Below, piece after piece: positions 34,233-45,900 of a DNA stretch of 64,000 nucleotides. Position 1 is the stretch's first letter. Every line of letters starts with the position of its first letter. The stretch spans positions 1,426,001 to 1,490,000 of the forward strand of contig JAGMWG010000003.1 in assembly GCA_020744225.1 (NCBI GenBank), in the 5' to 3' direction. The notes beneath the pieces were generated by a model. It did not search any database. It was not told where the DNA came from and saw only the letters and a program-made list of their open reading frames with translations. The DNA is from Paraphoma chrysanthemicola. Its lineage: Eukaryota > Ascomycota > Dothideomycetes > Pleosporales > Phaeosphaeriaceae. Position numbers and translations under genes: made by a program.

Positions 34233-34501
34233 CTATAATGTCAATACTCGTGATATGCTCACAGTATCACTAGGGGTGCTCAAATCTTTCTTTCCTTATT
34301 TGTCATTCCATTGCACTATACCCAAACTCAAATATCCTTTCTAGGTACCTGTATAGCGCTGGTCGCATCTGTAATGTTTCTTCAACGCTCTCGGCGTGGT
34401 CCCTAAATCCAGCTTGTCTGTTACACAAACCATCGAACTTGATATTTCGCAAATGAAATAAAGTGCTTCAAGTGCCGAATTATATGGCCGAATTATCCTA
34501 A

Positions 34502-34807
34502 TCACATTATCACGCACCCACCACCCGTGCCTCCACTGTGGGATCTTTCCCCCTTATACACATACACCCTCCTCTCTCCTGCCTCCCATCGCTTACGTGC
34601 ATCAGCTTCAAGTTTCTCATATCGTGCTCGCTTCTCTGCGGATAGTTTCGATGTATGAACAGAACAGTACCCTTCGCGCCAGTCAACACGTTGGCCTTTG
34701 TAGGTGCAATTGGGGTTTTGGCACGGTTGGTGGCTCTGTGTGCATTCTGCCAGGTTAAGGTAGTGTTGGCTGCATTTGAGCCAGCGGTCCGTGTAGCCGT
34801 TGCACAT
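34502..34807 (-). CDS. Small Cys-rich protein ending in a CaaX prenylation box
   Basis: A 101-residue single-exon protein. The first half has Cys at about 2, 12, 22, 29, 34 and 48 (MCNGYTDRWLKC, AECTQSHQPCQNPNC, EGYCSVH) with interspersed His, suggesting a zinc-binding mini-domain. The second half is a charged helix (KLSAEKRARYEKLEADARKR) and a Gly-rich tail ending CVIM, followed directly by TGA at 34502-34504. CVIM is a canonical CaaX box for farnesylation, so membrane attachment is inferred. It resembles small Cys-patterned fungal proteins of unknown role. The start is at the ATG of MCNGY; an ORF in another frame begins at 34836. Confidence 0.6.
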   Translation of the reverse strand: MCNGYTDRWLKCSQHYLNLAECTQSHQPCQNPNCTYKGQRVDWREGYCSVHTSKLSAEKRARYEKLEADARKRWEAGERRVYVYKGERSHSGGTGGGCVIM

Positions 34808-35395
34808 AATGAACTGATGGGGTTACAAAGGCGCAAGTTAGAGTAGGGAGTTGATGACGCGGGCGATTATTAGGGGATTGTATACTGTGGCTTGCTGTGA
34901 CGGAGGCCGATATTGAACATCAATACTTAGGTACGGTAGTGAGAACTCTCGCGTGATCTGATTGTGTGAATCTACGGTACATCCATGGACTGGCTGATGT
35001 CGTTGTCTTCGATACTTGTAAAACTGCCGGAAAGATTCACAGTCTTGTTTTTGCCTGCTGATTCACTTCTTCCAACTATTGAAACAGCGTATGTCCATTA
35101 CATGCTATGCCCAAACAATGCTACCGCCAATGTAATGGCCGTCTGTATAGCACCAGAACAGCAGACAGAACTTCATTCATTTTCTCGATACGAGAATCTA
35201 ACGCTGTGCTCACAGGTCCGGTGAGATAGTCAGCAATACTTGCGGCAGGTAAAATTTGACGAACATTAAAAGGAACTTATATGCCAATGAAGTACATAAT
35301 CATTAATCTGTAGGAAGGGCGGAAGTGCAGCATCGCGGAGAGAAAAAGGTCGTACTAGAACTATTGATTGGGCTGCACCCATGATAAGATTTCTC
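34808..35395. other. Gene-free stretch
   Basis: AT-richer than its surroundings. The small + frame at 34985-35224 lacks features. Nothing else is recognised. Confidence 0.4.
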
Positions 35396-36276
35396 CTAAA
35401 TGCCTTTCTCGAAGGTCCCCTCCGCGTAATTGATCAGGTCCTCCACTTGTACCTCATCATAACCTTGCAGATATAAATCGGCATCCAGAACCTGCTGCAG
35501 CCCCCTGTTGTAGAACGCCTCATCATCCACGAGAGGAATCCGCAGATTCGGGGGAGGCGGCGGCTCAACCCGTCCGTCATCCAGCCAGTCCTTGATCTTG
35601 GTTACTTCACTGCCCAAAGAAGCAAGGAAATCGTGTGGTATGTTGAGTATATCACCACGGAAGAGCTCAGCAAAGATCGAGGTGTACAATAGATAGATCT
35701 TAAGGTCCACGGGCAGGCCCAGTGCTCGAAAGCGGACGATAAGGGCGAGGTCCGGGTTCTGACGACAGATCTGCGTGAGGAGGGAGTCCTCATCGAGAAT
35801 GTTGAAGATTCCCTAGATCCGAGCCCAGAAGCGGCACTCGTACTGAATGACGACTTCCTTCAAGAACCCAAGGGATGGTAGGGTCGGGTGTGTCCAGTGG
35901 TTGAGGAAGTGGTCGATGCCAGAGACCGCTCTCGGCATTACCAGTGCCGGTTTCTCGCACGCGTTGGGCTCACCTTTCCTTTGAAGGTAATAGTGTTGAT
36001 CTTGAGAAGCATACCCTTGGTCTCATTGTAAAAGGTGCGGCAGACATAGCGCGGCGACCTCGCGTCTTCATTCATAGTTCCAGTCGTCTTGTCGTTTATG
36101 AGAAGAAGAGATTTCGTGCCAGCGTGAGGCGCCGTCACCAAGCCATAGGCATAGGAAAGTGTATAACTATATATTTCATTTCTGATCTCACCCAGCAATT
36201 CAAGTATCTGACAACGATCGCTGAACGAGACGATTAGATTTGCGACGACAGTTGCATTCGACTCTTGAGAAGACAT
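35396..36276 (-). pseudogene. Broken F-box-like fungal gene (frameshift plus stop)
   Basis: Three collinear minus-strand pieces look like one gene. The first (36276 to about 35985) has ILELLGEIRNEIYSYTLSY, typical of fungal proteins with an F-box-like LPxELRNxIY start. At AAAGGAAAGG near 35980-35990 the frame must shift by one base to continue (GEPNACEKPAL, then GIDHFLNHW and FLKEVVIQYECRFW). An in-frame TAG at 35813-35815 then interrupts it, after which the frame runs unbroken through NILDEDSLLTQICRQNPDL to the stop at 35396. A 20-nt GT..AG gap could restore the frame, but that is far too short for an intron. Two lesions make this most likely a pseudogene; sequencing errors are the alternative. 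Confidence 0.65.
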
Positions 36277-37606
36277 GTCGGCGGCTTTCGGTGAGACAGA
36301 TGAATTGATCTCGAAAGGCTTAGATGGGTTGAGGTTTGTGTTGAAAGCCGCTGGATGTGTAGCGAATTTAAGGAGAGCGAGTGGAGTGAGAGATTTAGAT
36401 CTTAGGCAGTGGACTGGTCCTTATATGGTAGGGCGGCCGAGCGGGACGTGAAATGTCGTATGCCAATACTCGTCTGCCTAATATGCCGTAGGCGGTATCG
36501 TCGGCTTGTCTTCAATTACACTGGGCCGTTATGTCATAGATTTCACTCAGCCGATTGTTCGGGAATACCGAGTTGATTTCTTCCAGCGTCTGGCAGCCCG
36601 ATACTCCCCGCATTCGATTCGGCGTGATGGAGAAGAATCATCAAGGAGTCTGCAAATGCCCGATATGAATTTATATACTAAAGTGTGACATGCTTATAGC
36701 GGCCGTTGAATTACTGGCATTTGCCCAAGCCGCGTAGTCCTGAACACATGGATCTCCAGCTGCCTCGACTCGACTCGAATGCGCGACAACAGGTCGTTCA
36801 ATGTGTTTGACAAACGCTAGGTAAGTCCCTGAACTCGGCTGGGCATGTGCCGAGCCATTCAGAGTGAGACAGCGGTTGGCCTTGTAGATCGTTTTTCGTG
36901 TCTTGAACGGACGGTCGCTTCTGCACACCTTTGACTGGCTAGGTAGCGTGCCCTGCATGTTGCGCGACCAATCCAGGATATTCCTCAAGTATTGATCATC
37001 AGGAAGAGGCTGGAACAACAAAAAGGTAGAGAGAAGTGGAATTAGGGTGCATCGCCACAGGTTTGCTTAGAGACGCGGGGCCATCTCGCCACGATTGACG
37101 GATTCAGCCAGCGCACCCAGTTCTCAAGTCGGACCGCAGCAGTCGGTACACTACTGTAGAGCACTAAGAACCAATTAAAGACCATTTTTTCTGCTTGTTT
37201 ATATGTGCGCAAGTTGTGCACACAAACCGCGAGACCCTGAAGGTTGCTAGTCACGACGCCTTCTGTGTCGCGGATCGAAGTGGTCGTGTCGTAAAAATCT
37301 TCGGCCGTGTCAAAACTTACTACACAATGTCTATTGTCTTTTGGAAGGAGAACTTGATGGATCCCAGAAGATTGATGGCTTGAAGCTATGTAAGGTGATT
37401 TGAAACAAAGTATTGGTACATTTTAGACAGAAGGAAACCGCATGCGAGAGGTTGAAGGGAAACGCGCAGAAATGTCTCAGCCAGTGACGACAAGTTTTGC
37501 GATTATGGAAACTGACTGAAGGAAAGAAACGAGAAGACGCCTTCGAAAATATCGGAGAGGGAAGAGAGACATAGGAAATGTGAACGACCAGCGAAGCTCC
37601 CGCTCC
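36277..37606. other. Gene-poor stretch, one weak small frame
   Basis: No supported gene. On the minus strand 37008-36671 reads as about 110 residues with three Cys and follows a possible acceptor (TTGTTGTTCCAG). A spliced secreted mini-protein cannot be excluded, but no upstream exon with a signal peptide could be defined. Confidence 0.35.
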
Positions 37607-38428
37607 TTAATGCTGCACATCGATCTTGTAGATGTGCACCTCGCTCGGACTGTCCCCCTGGTTGTAGTTGCCGACCTTGAAGTAGCTCTTTGGGCTATCA
37701 ACATCTCCCGTGCTCATGACCTGCTCTTGCCCGTTTGCAATCTTGACGCTGAATGTACCCTTCTCATACTTGAGCTGGTACTCGAACGTCTCACCGACAG
37801 CGACATGGCCAACTTTAGTCATCTTCAAGCTGCTGACGTTGGGAATTTGACTGACGCCAATCGTCAGGGTACCATCTTTTGCGTAGAAGAGCTCGGCAAG
37901 GGGCTTCTTGGAAATGGACCCGTCAATCTTGACCTGGCCGATGACAGTACCGTACTTGCTGTCGTCCGGCTTTGGGACTGCGAGTTGGACTGTGAGACGG
38001 TTGGTCGAGCCCTTAGGGTCCCAGGAGTTGGGGTTGGATTCGCGTAGCTCGGTACGGCAGTGCTTGCTGTTCGTTGTGGTGACACAGCCTGAGCTATCGC
38101 TGGAACCAGGCACTTTGGTAACAAGAGCGCCGTTTTGGATGTAGAAGTAGTCCTTGCTTTGCCATCCGTCACAGCCGGAGAGCTTGGAGGGCGAGATGGA
38201 GTCCACTTTGCCAGGGGTGCCAGTCGGAAGCTGCAGTGTGAAGACGCTGAGGTCGAAGAGGCCGCCGGGCGCGCATATGGCGCTGGAAGCACGATCTTCG
38301 AGGAATGGAGGACTGTCAGGAGTGAAGATGGGGGAAATATCAGGTGTCAGAACAGGTGTCGTGAGGGGCGCAGTGGAAGCGAGAGTGAAGAGTAAGAAAG
38401 CTGACGGAATCATCAGAGATAGAGACAT
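37607..38428 (-). CDS. Secreted PL7 alginate-lyase-like protein with altered active site
   Basis: A 273-residue protein from the ATG at 38428 (MSLSLMIPSAFLLFTLASTA, a signal peptide). The frame extends to an ATG at 38530, but the extra 34 residues would hide the signal. Polysaccharide lyase family 7 / alginate lyase 2 motifs are visible: CRTELRES (Arg125-Leu128), GQVKID (165-169) and YFKVGNYNQ (249-257). The family cuts uronic-acid polymers by beta-elimination using the His of Q(I/V)H and the Tyr of the last motif. Here the His position is Lys167, so activity may be lost or changed and the protein may bind sugar instead. Four Cys (about 52, 86, 115 and 124) could form disulfides. Confidence 0.82.
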   Translation of the reverse strand: MSLSLMIPSAFLLFTLASTAPLTTPVLTPDISPIFTPDSPPFLEDRASSAICAPGGLFDLSVFTLQLPTGTPGKVDSISPSKLSGCDGWQSKDYFYIQNGALVTKVPGSSDSSGCVTTTNSKHCRTELRESNPNSWDPKGSTNRLTVQLAVPKPDDSKYGTVIGQVKIDGSISKKPLAELFYAKDGTLTIGVSQIPNVSSLKMTKVGHVAVGETFEYQLKYEKGTFSVKIANGQEQVMSTGDVDSPKSYFKVGNYNQGDSPSEVHIYKIDVQH

Positions 38429-40039
38429 TCTTGTGTCGGAGGAATGGTCGTGGAGTATGAGTGGAGTATTGTGAAGACGTACTGTGCTTGTGGAGATTTG
38501 TTGCTGTACTGCTGTTGAAGTTGAGATCAAATGTTTACAATATATACTTCCTGGCCACGCATCGAGGCTTCATCTAGCGGACTTCATAGCTGCTAAGATG
38601 TCGCGAGTCCGCAATGGCTGGCGAAAACACCATTCATTGTTAAATTTGGAGCCTCTGAAACAGTCAGAATGCATCACTACACCTCAAAGCAGCATAGCTA
38701 CAATCCGTCTTGGCCCCATTGAACCATTGGCGGAATCAGTAAGCAACAGAAAGTCCGCATCGTACATATCCGCAACCCAGAAGACGCATACACTGGACTG
38801 CAAGTGACAAACCCAGACCTTGGGTACGGCCCTCATGCATTACAGCGGATGTCAGAATTGGTATCTGGCCGAGAATGAGGCAAGAGTCGACATCATACTG
38901 ATTGAGATGTGTCGGGCTGGCAAGTGTGGAGAATTGTTCGTTGGCGCATATCTCGAAAGGGATGCCAATTACTCATCTCGCTGTTCTTCTCTTGTGTCGC
39001 TCGGCAGTCTTGGTGTTGAAGTCGAGGGCTTCTTTGTTCTCGTCGCAAGTTCGGGCGGTCGCGTCCTTCGCTGCACGTGGCCAGGCTGACTGATCAAGAC
39101 CACCAGACATCGCTACCCATCCACCTGGACCTTCCGAGTCGGCGAGTCTTCGTAGGTGCAGACGGATGCATCGATTTTCTGCTTCTCCACTCCTCTACAA
39201 TGCCGAGGCCTTACGATGCGTTCGGGACCGCCGCAGACGAGGCTTCGATGGCTTCCACTCAGCTCCCACCATGCACCGCCCGGTCCAGGCCGTGCTCCAC
39301 TAGCCCTATTGACTCCGCAAAGCCGACCCTGCATAACGAGTGACCGATCCTTATGCTAGGGTCGACCTCACGAAGAGATGCGCGCGATGAGGTCGTCGAT
39401 GATGGAGTTCAATATTAATCTGCGTGTAATAGCAACTCATCGCTCGTTGACCCCTTTCATCCCTGCAAGCCGGTCCCTGATCGACGCGCACAGCGACACT
39501 AATCCGTCTCCGCGCATGCACATCTCAATTCAAGCCTCAGGGCGACCTAACCTCCAGCCTCTCGCTCAGTGCTAGACCAAGCCACTTGCACATGGCTGGC
39601 CTGAAGAATCGCGCGTGTCTGACGGATGTGGGCTAGTGACATCGCGCGACCAAGCCACGCAGGCACCATATTGTGCCCAATGGACCAAACAAGCATGGCG
39701 CTAGCGACCAAAATATCGTGCTCGTCGCTAGACTTGTCGACATGGGGTCGGAAACAATCGAGAAAGGGCTGAACCACAAAACGTGCGAGGCCCCGTGGTT
39801 CTTGTTGGTCTTTTCGGTCTTGCGATTGGAACTTTTGTGGCCAGAACCGTCTTTCGTTTTTTTAGTATTTTCTTTGGGTTGCTTCGCTTCGATTATATAC
39901 AACTACTACTTGGACACGACATAGGCGGACTATCCTGAACAAAAAATAAGAGCAAGGAAAACATACACACGGGGCAAACAAAACATCGAAACACATACAC
40001 ACACCACGCTTCATATCATTATACACCCACATCTTCACA
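38429..40039. other. Gene-free stretch, ending in a CA-rich leader
   Basis: No supported gene. From about 39940 the + strand becomes rich in A and C (ACATACACAC-type), which looks like the 5' leader of the gene at 40040. Confidence 0.45.
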
Positions 40040-40999
40040 ATGAAGAAATTCGCAACCCTCCTCACAATTACCACCACCGCCTACTCCCTCGCCTTCGACG
40101 GCCCTCTCCCCACACCCGTCAAAGATCTCGTCTACGTCGCGCTCGATGGCTTCACACCCAAACCGACCTTTGCACCACGCGCTCTCCCAGACATTTTCCG
40201 CCGACAAAAACCAGCAAATCCAGCTGTGTGCGGCTACCTAGACGGCGACGCAGGTAAGCCTCCCTCCCTACCCCTGTCTATCTGCATCCTTTGTACTCGG
40301 CCCCCAAACTTAAAGCCAGGCAACCAGTCCCCAACAACCCTTTCATTTCAAGACTGCTCCACTCATAATTATCCATCTCACAACGCACCTTCAACGCGTT
40401 CCAATCAGTCACCCACAAAAAATCACAATTGATGCTAATTGCCTGATCAAACAGATTACCCCGTCTCCTGCACCGCCGGATCCTGCATCTACAACACAGC
40501 CAGCAAATGGTTCGGCTGCTGTCCCAGCGGCGACCCATCTCAATGCAACATCATGACAAAATGCATAAACTCCGCATCCGTAACGTCGTGTCTCGAAAAC
40601 AGCTCGTGCTACAACGATCCCGCCGCCATGGCGTGCACCGCCTCGTCGGCCCCGTTCTGCGTCAACATGTTTGCCAATATCAAAGAGGGCACTATGAGCC
40701 ATTGGGTGTGTGGCGCGAGTGCGACAAGCGTGGGTGTCCTGGCTAGCGCGACGAGCGAGAGTGTGAGCGCCAAGGCGACGAGTGTGTTGAAGAGTAAGAG
40801 TGCGGCGGTCACGAGCGATGCGAGTGTGATTAGGCAGGGCGGGGTGCTGAGTACGGGTGCGGCGGGAGGGAGTGTGGTTGCGACGGGTGGTCCTGCGGCC
40901 GCGGCGACGAGTGCGACGGGTGCGGGTTCGAGACAGACTGCTGGGGCAATGGTTGGAGTTGCGGGTGGGCTGCTTGGAGTGTTTGCTGTGTTTTTGTGA
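40040..40999 (+). CDS. GPI-anchored Cys-rich secreted protein
   Basis: Exons 40040-40253 and 40455-40999 join at GDAD/YPVSC and give 252 residues. The intron is 201 nt, long for this window, with GTAAGC, a GCTAAT branch and ACAG acceptor. Features in order: signal peptide MKKFATLLTITTTAYSLAFD; a short linker with RR; a Cys-rich domain (about residues 65-150: AVCGY, VSCTAGSCIY, FGCCPSGDPSQC, KCINS, SCLENSSC, MACTAS, PFCVNM, WVCGA); a Ser/Thr/Ala-rich stalk; and a hydrophobic tail (GAMVGVAGGLLGVFAVFL) that fits a GPI signal. The likely site is the plasma membrane or wall. The function is unknown; the Cys pattern is not one I can name. Confidence 0.8.
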
Positions 41000-41234
41000 G
41001 GCTCGAGGAATGAGGATGTGTTTGCATTTTGCATTTGCATTGCATTGCGCTGTGTTGGACTTTTAGCATTAGCATTAGCGACTTTTTTTTTGATAAGGGA
41101 AGATCTGATACCCCAGACAGACAGACAAACACGTTCGATCATATACTAGATATATACAATTTAATATGTCATACCATCTATTCTTCCCTTGTCTACATGG
41201 ACATTGGACTCTCGTCCTTGCCACATTGCCATCT

Positions 41235-42481
41235 CTACGCACCGACCAGCACTGTACTGCCTTCTACCTCCCCCTTCTCGCCATCACCAAACAACCCCTC
41301 TCCATCCTTCTTCTCCGTCGCCTCCTCCATACTCGGCTGCACAACCTGTCTACCCTTCCAATTGCGCATAAAGTTATCCATGCGCTTCCTCGCGCCATAC
41401 TGCATCCAGAACGGCCACCCGCGCATCTGCGGCGCAATCCACCACGCCGTCTCGGGAAGGGTAACATGTCTACTCTTGCCACCAAGTACTGACTTGACAA
41501 TTTCCTCGGCCACGGTCTCCGGGTACAAGAACTTTGAGTCGAAGCCTTCAAATAGCTTGGTCTTGGTGTAGCCCTGGCACATGAGCACGGTGCGAATCTT
41601 GGGCGCATTGTAATGCGTTACGAGCTCAGCGCTCAAGCCCTCGTGGAAGGCAATGGCGGCGGTTTTGGAGGACGCGTAGTCGACCATGCCTGGCGCGCTG
41701 AGATAGCCTGCCAGACTGGCAACGGTGACAATCATGCCGTGGTTGTTTTCAATCATGTTGGGCAGGAATTGCTGGGTGAGGTAGTAGTGTGCAAAGGCGT
41801 TGACCTTGAAGGTGAGGTTGATGTCTTTTTCGGTGGATTCGAGAATGGTCTTGCCGCGGGCGACGCCGGCATTGTTGATGAGCACGGTGGGATTACCGAG
41901 GGTGGAGCGGATCGAGGATGCGGCGGATGCAATGGAGGAAGGAGAGGAGAGGTCGCAGTGGAAGAAGCGGACGGTGGGTGGGGCTAGAAATGTCAGTGTT
42001 CATACTGTCATATAAGGTGTAGACGCGTACCTTCGTATGTGAGCTCCTGCACGTCCAGGACGGCTACCTTGATGCCCCTCTCCGCCAACAGCTGCGTCAC
42101 CACCTTGCCAATGCCATCACTACCGCCCGTAACGACGACTACCTCGCGACTCCACACATATGTGTCGTTGCTCCAGTTGTTCGTGACTGCCGCATCGAGC
42201 CACCTGCTTACGCTCGCGAGCACGCCAACGGTGGCCAGCGTCTTGAGATGTCCCAATGCCGTGGCATGTTCGCGTCCGATGATGTTGCCCTTGGTCGTGT
42301 AGCGCGCAAGAAGAAGCAGAGGAAGGGTCAGAGCAGGGTTCAGCGCCGTCAATTTAAGGAGACGGCTGATGGTATCGCCGGTCACGCCTATGGAGTTGTT
42401 AGGGATTGTTACATGTACACGCGCAGAAGCTATGTTGTGCTTACCTTCGCGCGCCAGACTCCATTCACTTCGAATAGGCAT
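41235..42481 (-). CDS. Membrane-associated short-chain dehydrogenase/reductase
   Basis: Three exons, 42481..42445, 42387..42031 and 41983..41235, with introns of 57 and 47 nt (donors GTAAGC and GTACGC), give 380 residues. The N-terminal 80 residues have hydrophobic stretches (ALTLPLLLLA) that could anchor the protein in the ER or on lipid droplets. A classical SDR follows: cofactor motif TGGSDGIG (99-106), NNAG (168-171) and catalytic Ser221, Tyr234 and Lys238 in YASSK. The layout resembles retinol or 17-beta-hydroxysteroid dehydrogenase-type SDRs with an N-terminal anchor. It probably reduces or oxidises a lipid, sterol or fatty alcohol with NAD(P)H; the substrate is not known. The C-terminal tail is acidic. 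Confidence 0.9.
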
Positions 42482-42982
42482 TGCGACGTGGAATTGATTG
42501 TTGACAGATAGGATACAGGGAGACTAGAGCTGCACCAAGTGACAGCGGTCCAACAGCGGCTCACATGCTGCGCGCTTGCCCTTTATGAAGTCGCACCGAG
42601 GGTGGTCGCTCCTTGCAACTTGGCGTGGCGCTTGAGGGCCAACCCGCGGACAGCAAAACGCGGGGTCCAGCCGAGGGTGCGGTAGCTTGTACGCGTCGGA
42701 CACATGATAGTCAGCAGCTCTACAATAATAGAATCACACAAGATAGCAGGCAATTTCTGAAGTGTATGAACTATGATTATCGCTATATCGAGCTTCCAAA
42801 TAAGTATACAATCGAGAACCCCATATACTCAAACGCTCCACTATGCATCCAGACTCCTTTTCCAATCCCATCCCATACGCAAGGAAATTCGTAAGTGTGG
42901 TATCCCGCCTGACGCCAATGCAAAAGGCCGTCGCAATACAAATGAACAAAGAAGAAGTGAACCCGCAACCCAATGCAATCTT
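42482..42982. other. Spacer between SDR gene and giant gene
   Basis: About 500 bases holding the SDR promoter and the 3' UTR of the giant gene. No gene is recognised. Confidence 0.45.
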
Positions 42983-45900
42983 CTAAATCATATTACCCGC
43001 TCCGCTGTCCACGTCCATGATCGAGCTCTCCGGCGCCACGCTCGTCATGCGACTTGCTCTCGAGTTGGGCCTGTCAATTGACATGGCACCACTTAGCATC
43101 CTCACTACCTTCTTGTCTCGTGGCCTCGCCACCAAAACTTGCGCAGGACAGACCACAATCTCATCCTCGCCTTCGCCAAAGTCGTCGCCCTTCTTGACGA
43201 CGAGTGGGAAGAGCACAATCTTGACTATTGCTCCTCGTGATTCCAGCTCGTCGTTCGACGTCTCGTGGCCCGATCGCTCGTTCATGAGCGACGCATTGAA
43301 GGTGACCTTTGCGAGCAGGTCACCGTTGGTATCATACTCTGGTTGCAGCGGTGGGAGCATGATGTATTCTGCGCGCTGAGTGCGCATCTCGATTGATAAT
43401 TCGACAGCCAGGCGCATGACATTGCGCAATGATTCTTGTATCTGCCGCTGCAGATGGGATGGCGGCGAAAGTAGTGTAGAGAGCGTGCTGTAGATTTCGT
43501 GTACAACAGCTTCAGTGTCTTGGGCGCGCTGTTGCATGAAAGTCTCTCTCTTGGAAAGAAGCGTGAGTGTGATGGCACGCCATTGCGCTACCGCACGTGG
43601 GGGTCCGACCTCTGACAAGGTCTTTTCGAGCGACTTGAGCTTCTGTCGCTGTTCTCGGTCCATGCCGAAAAGGTATCTGGTGAAGACGTACTCCCAGATC
43701 ATCGTCATGACGACCGACATGAACACGTCTCGTCGTTTGACGCGGTCTGCGAGGAGACTGTCGACATCTGAGCCATCCAGGATGGCATTGTCCAGTCGAG
43801 TGTCGATCTTCTGCCGGGTTGCAGTATCGAGCCTGGTGTCGGCAGCGATCTCAGAAGACAGACGGCATGGCCGCGTGTCTGAAAACTTGGAGAATCGCAA
43901 CACCCATTGCTGGACATGCTGGCATAATTGTTGACAGGCGCTGTCAAAGTAGTCCTCATCGCGAATGGTTAGGAAGCTCTCGCTGGGCTTCTTGGACGTC
44001 AGGATCTGCTTCTGCAGCGTCTTAATCTGCTCCTTTGCACTTTCAAGTTCGGCATTGAGGCGCGCAATTTCGGCGTTGCGGTCGTCCAGTGCGATACCGA
44101 TCTCGTCGCGGACTACATTTTCCATGCCTCTTGTCATCTGTTCGTGCTGCTTCCGGAGCTTCTCGACCTCTCTTTGCGATGCTTGCCATTGCTGCTGAGC
44201 CAGCTGACCTTCAGCCTGGAGCTGCGCATACCGCTCATTGGAGTCGCTGGTCAGATTGCGATTGGTTTCAGTCAGCGTGTTGTTGAGATCGGTTAGTCGC
44301 GCAATCTCTTCTTGCAGCCTCTGGAGCGTGTCCCTGAGCTGTGCAATGTCGATGTCTCTCTGGTAAATTTCACGATCACGTGCTTCGGCAGCCTCGGCCA
44401 CCAGCTGTTCGTCAACTTGTCGCTGATGTTGCGCAGCTTGCAATGTTTCCTCAGCCTTGGCTCGCGCATCTTCAAGCGATTGATTGTGCGAAGCTAATTG
44501 ATCAAGTTGTGACTGCAGATCCATTATCTGCATGCTTTGCCGCTTGCGCACACTGGGTGGGCGCGTTGGTGACATTGGCGAAGCCGGGGCCTCACCCCAT
44601 GCCTCCTGCACAGCTGTTAGCATTCCGTGCGACAATCGTCTCAAGTCTGGCGGGACACTTACGTAGCTTTCGGCCATGCTGGCCCGGCGACCCTTCCCTG
44701 CACCTCGGACGGGATCGTACTTGGATGCAGCTGCGATGCCCGCGATGGCTGCTGTTGCGCCAGCCGCGAGGGCGATGCCTGAGAGGTTGGGTTGCGCGTT
44801 GTTAGCGTCTTGCGCACTGGCCTCGCCAAGCCGGGCGACGGTTCTTAGGTCACCTGACGCGCTCCTGTCCACTCTTCGGAGAGAGTGTGTGGAACGGTTG
44901 CTCATCGAGCTCAGAGGGCGCTCTTGATCTGGCGACCGTAACTTTGAAATGTTGCTCATGGACTTCTGGCTTGCTACACTCGGTGACCGCTGTTCGGCCA
45001 TGTGCTGCTTGATCGGATCGAAGCTGGGCGATGAGCGAGGCAGGCGACGTGCTGGGCTGAGTGTCATAGTCCGGTCGACGCTCTCGTGTACCTGATGCCA
45101 TGGTGAGTCTCTTGATGGCGAATCTCTTCCAGTCGTGTCGATGGTCGATGCTGCGATCTTGCGACTCAATGGCGTTGGAGTGACTGGAGGAGGAGACTTC
45201 AAGCGGTCCGAGAACGGCTTTGGGCTTTCGGTCCGCCGGGCAGATTTGACTCCTCGATCGGGCGCGCCAACGTCTGTGATGGCACGCGTCTTCTTGTGTA
45301 GCGGCGAGTCGTCTGGACTAGTTTCCGTGATAGTATGAAGCTGCTTGTTGCTCGGTGTGCGTCCATGTTTCGATGCTGGAGTAGCAAGAGAGGCCGCTTG
45401 TCCAGCGCTCTTCTCGCTAGGATCGCCGAAGAGGGATTGGTATGGCTCCTTCTGCTTGGCCTCCTTGGTCGGTGATGATTGTTCTGTGTGTGATTGTCTG
45501 ATAGCTCTGGACGAATCGGTTGTTTCTTGCGTTGCAGAGTGCACAGATCGACGATGTTCTTGTGCGGGCGTGACTGGTCCGACCACTGGTGAAGTGCCAT
45601 AAGCCCTCGTTGATGGCGAAGAGTCAAACAAATACGATGTACGCTCCTTGGTGGCGTAGTCTGGCGCAGGCGTTGACACACTGCCTGCACTGGGCGGGAA
45701 GGCTGGAAGCGCCGGGCTGTCCTCAACATGCTCGCCTGCGCGTGTCGTCTTCTCACGGGGCGTCTTCGGATCTTTTGACCGCCGCTTCTTGTCACGAGAA
45801 GATGTGTCAACATTCTGCATCTGGCTTTGTGGGATGATGGGACTGTCTCCTGCGTCATGATAGCCACTGTCGCGTGTGCTTTCCTGGAATTGTGGAGCAG

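Noticed and set aside
36671..37021. Minus-strand ORF with three Cys and a possible upstream splice acceptor
   Set aside because: No upstream exon with a start or signal peptide could be defined, so it is mentioned only as a weak possibility.
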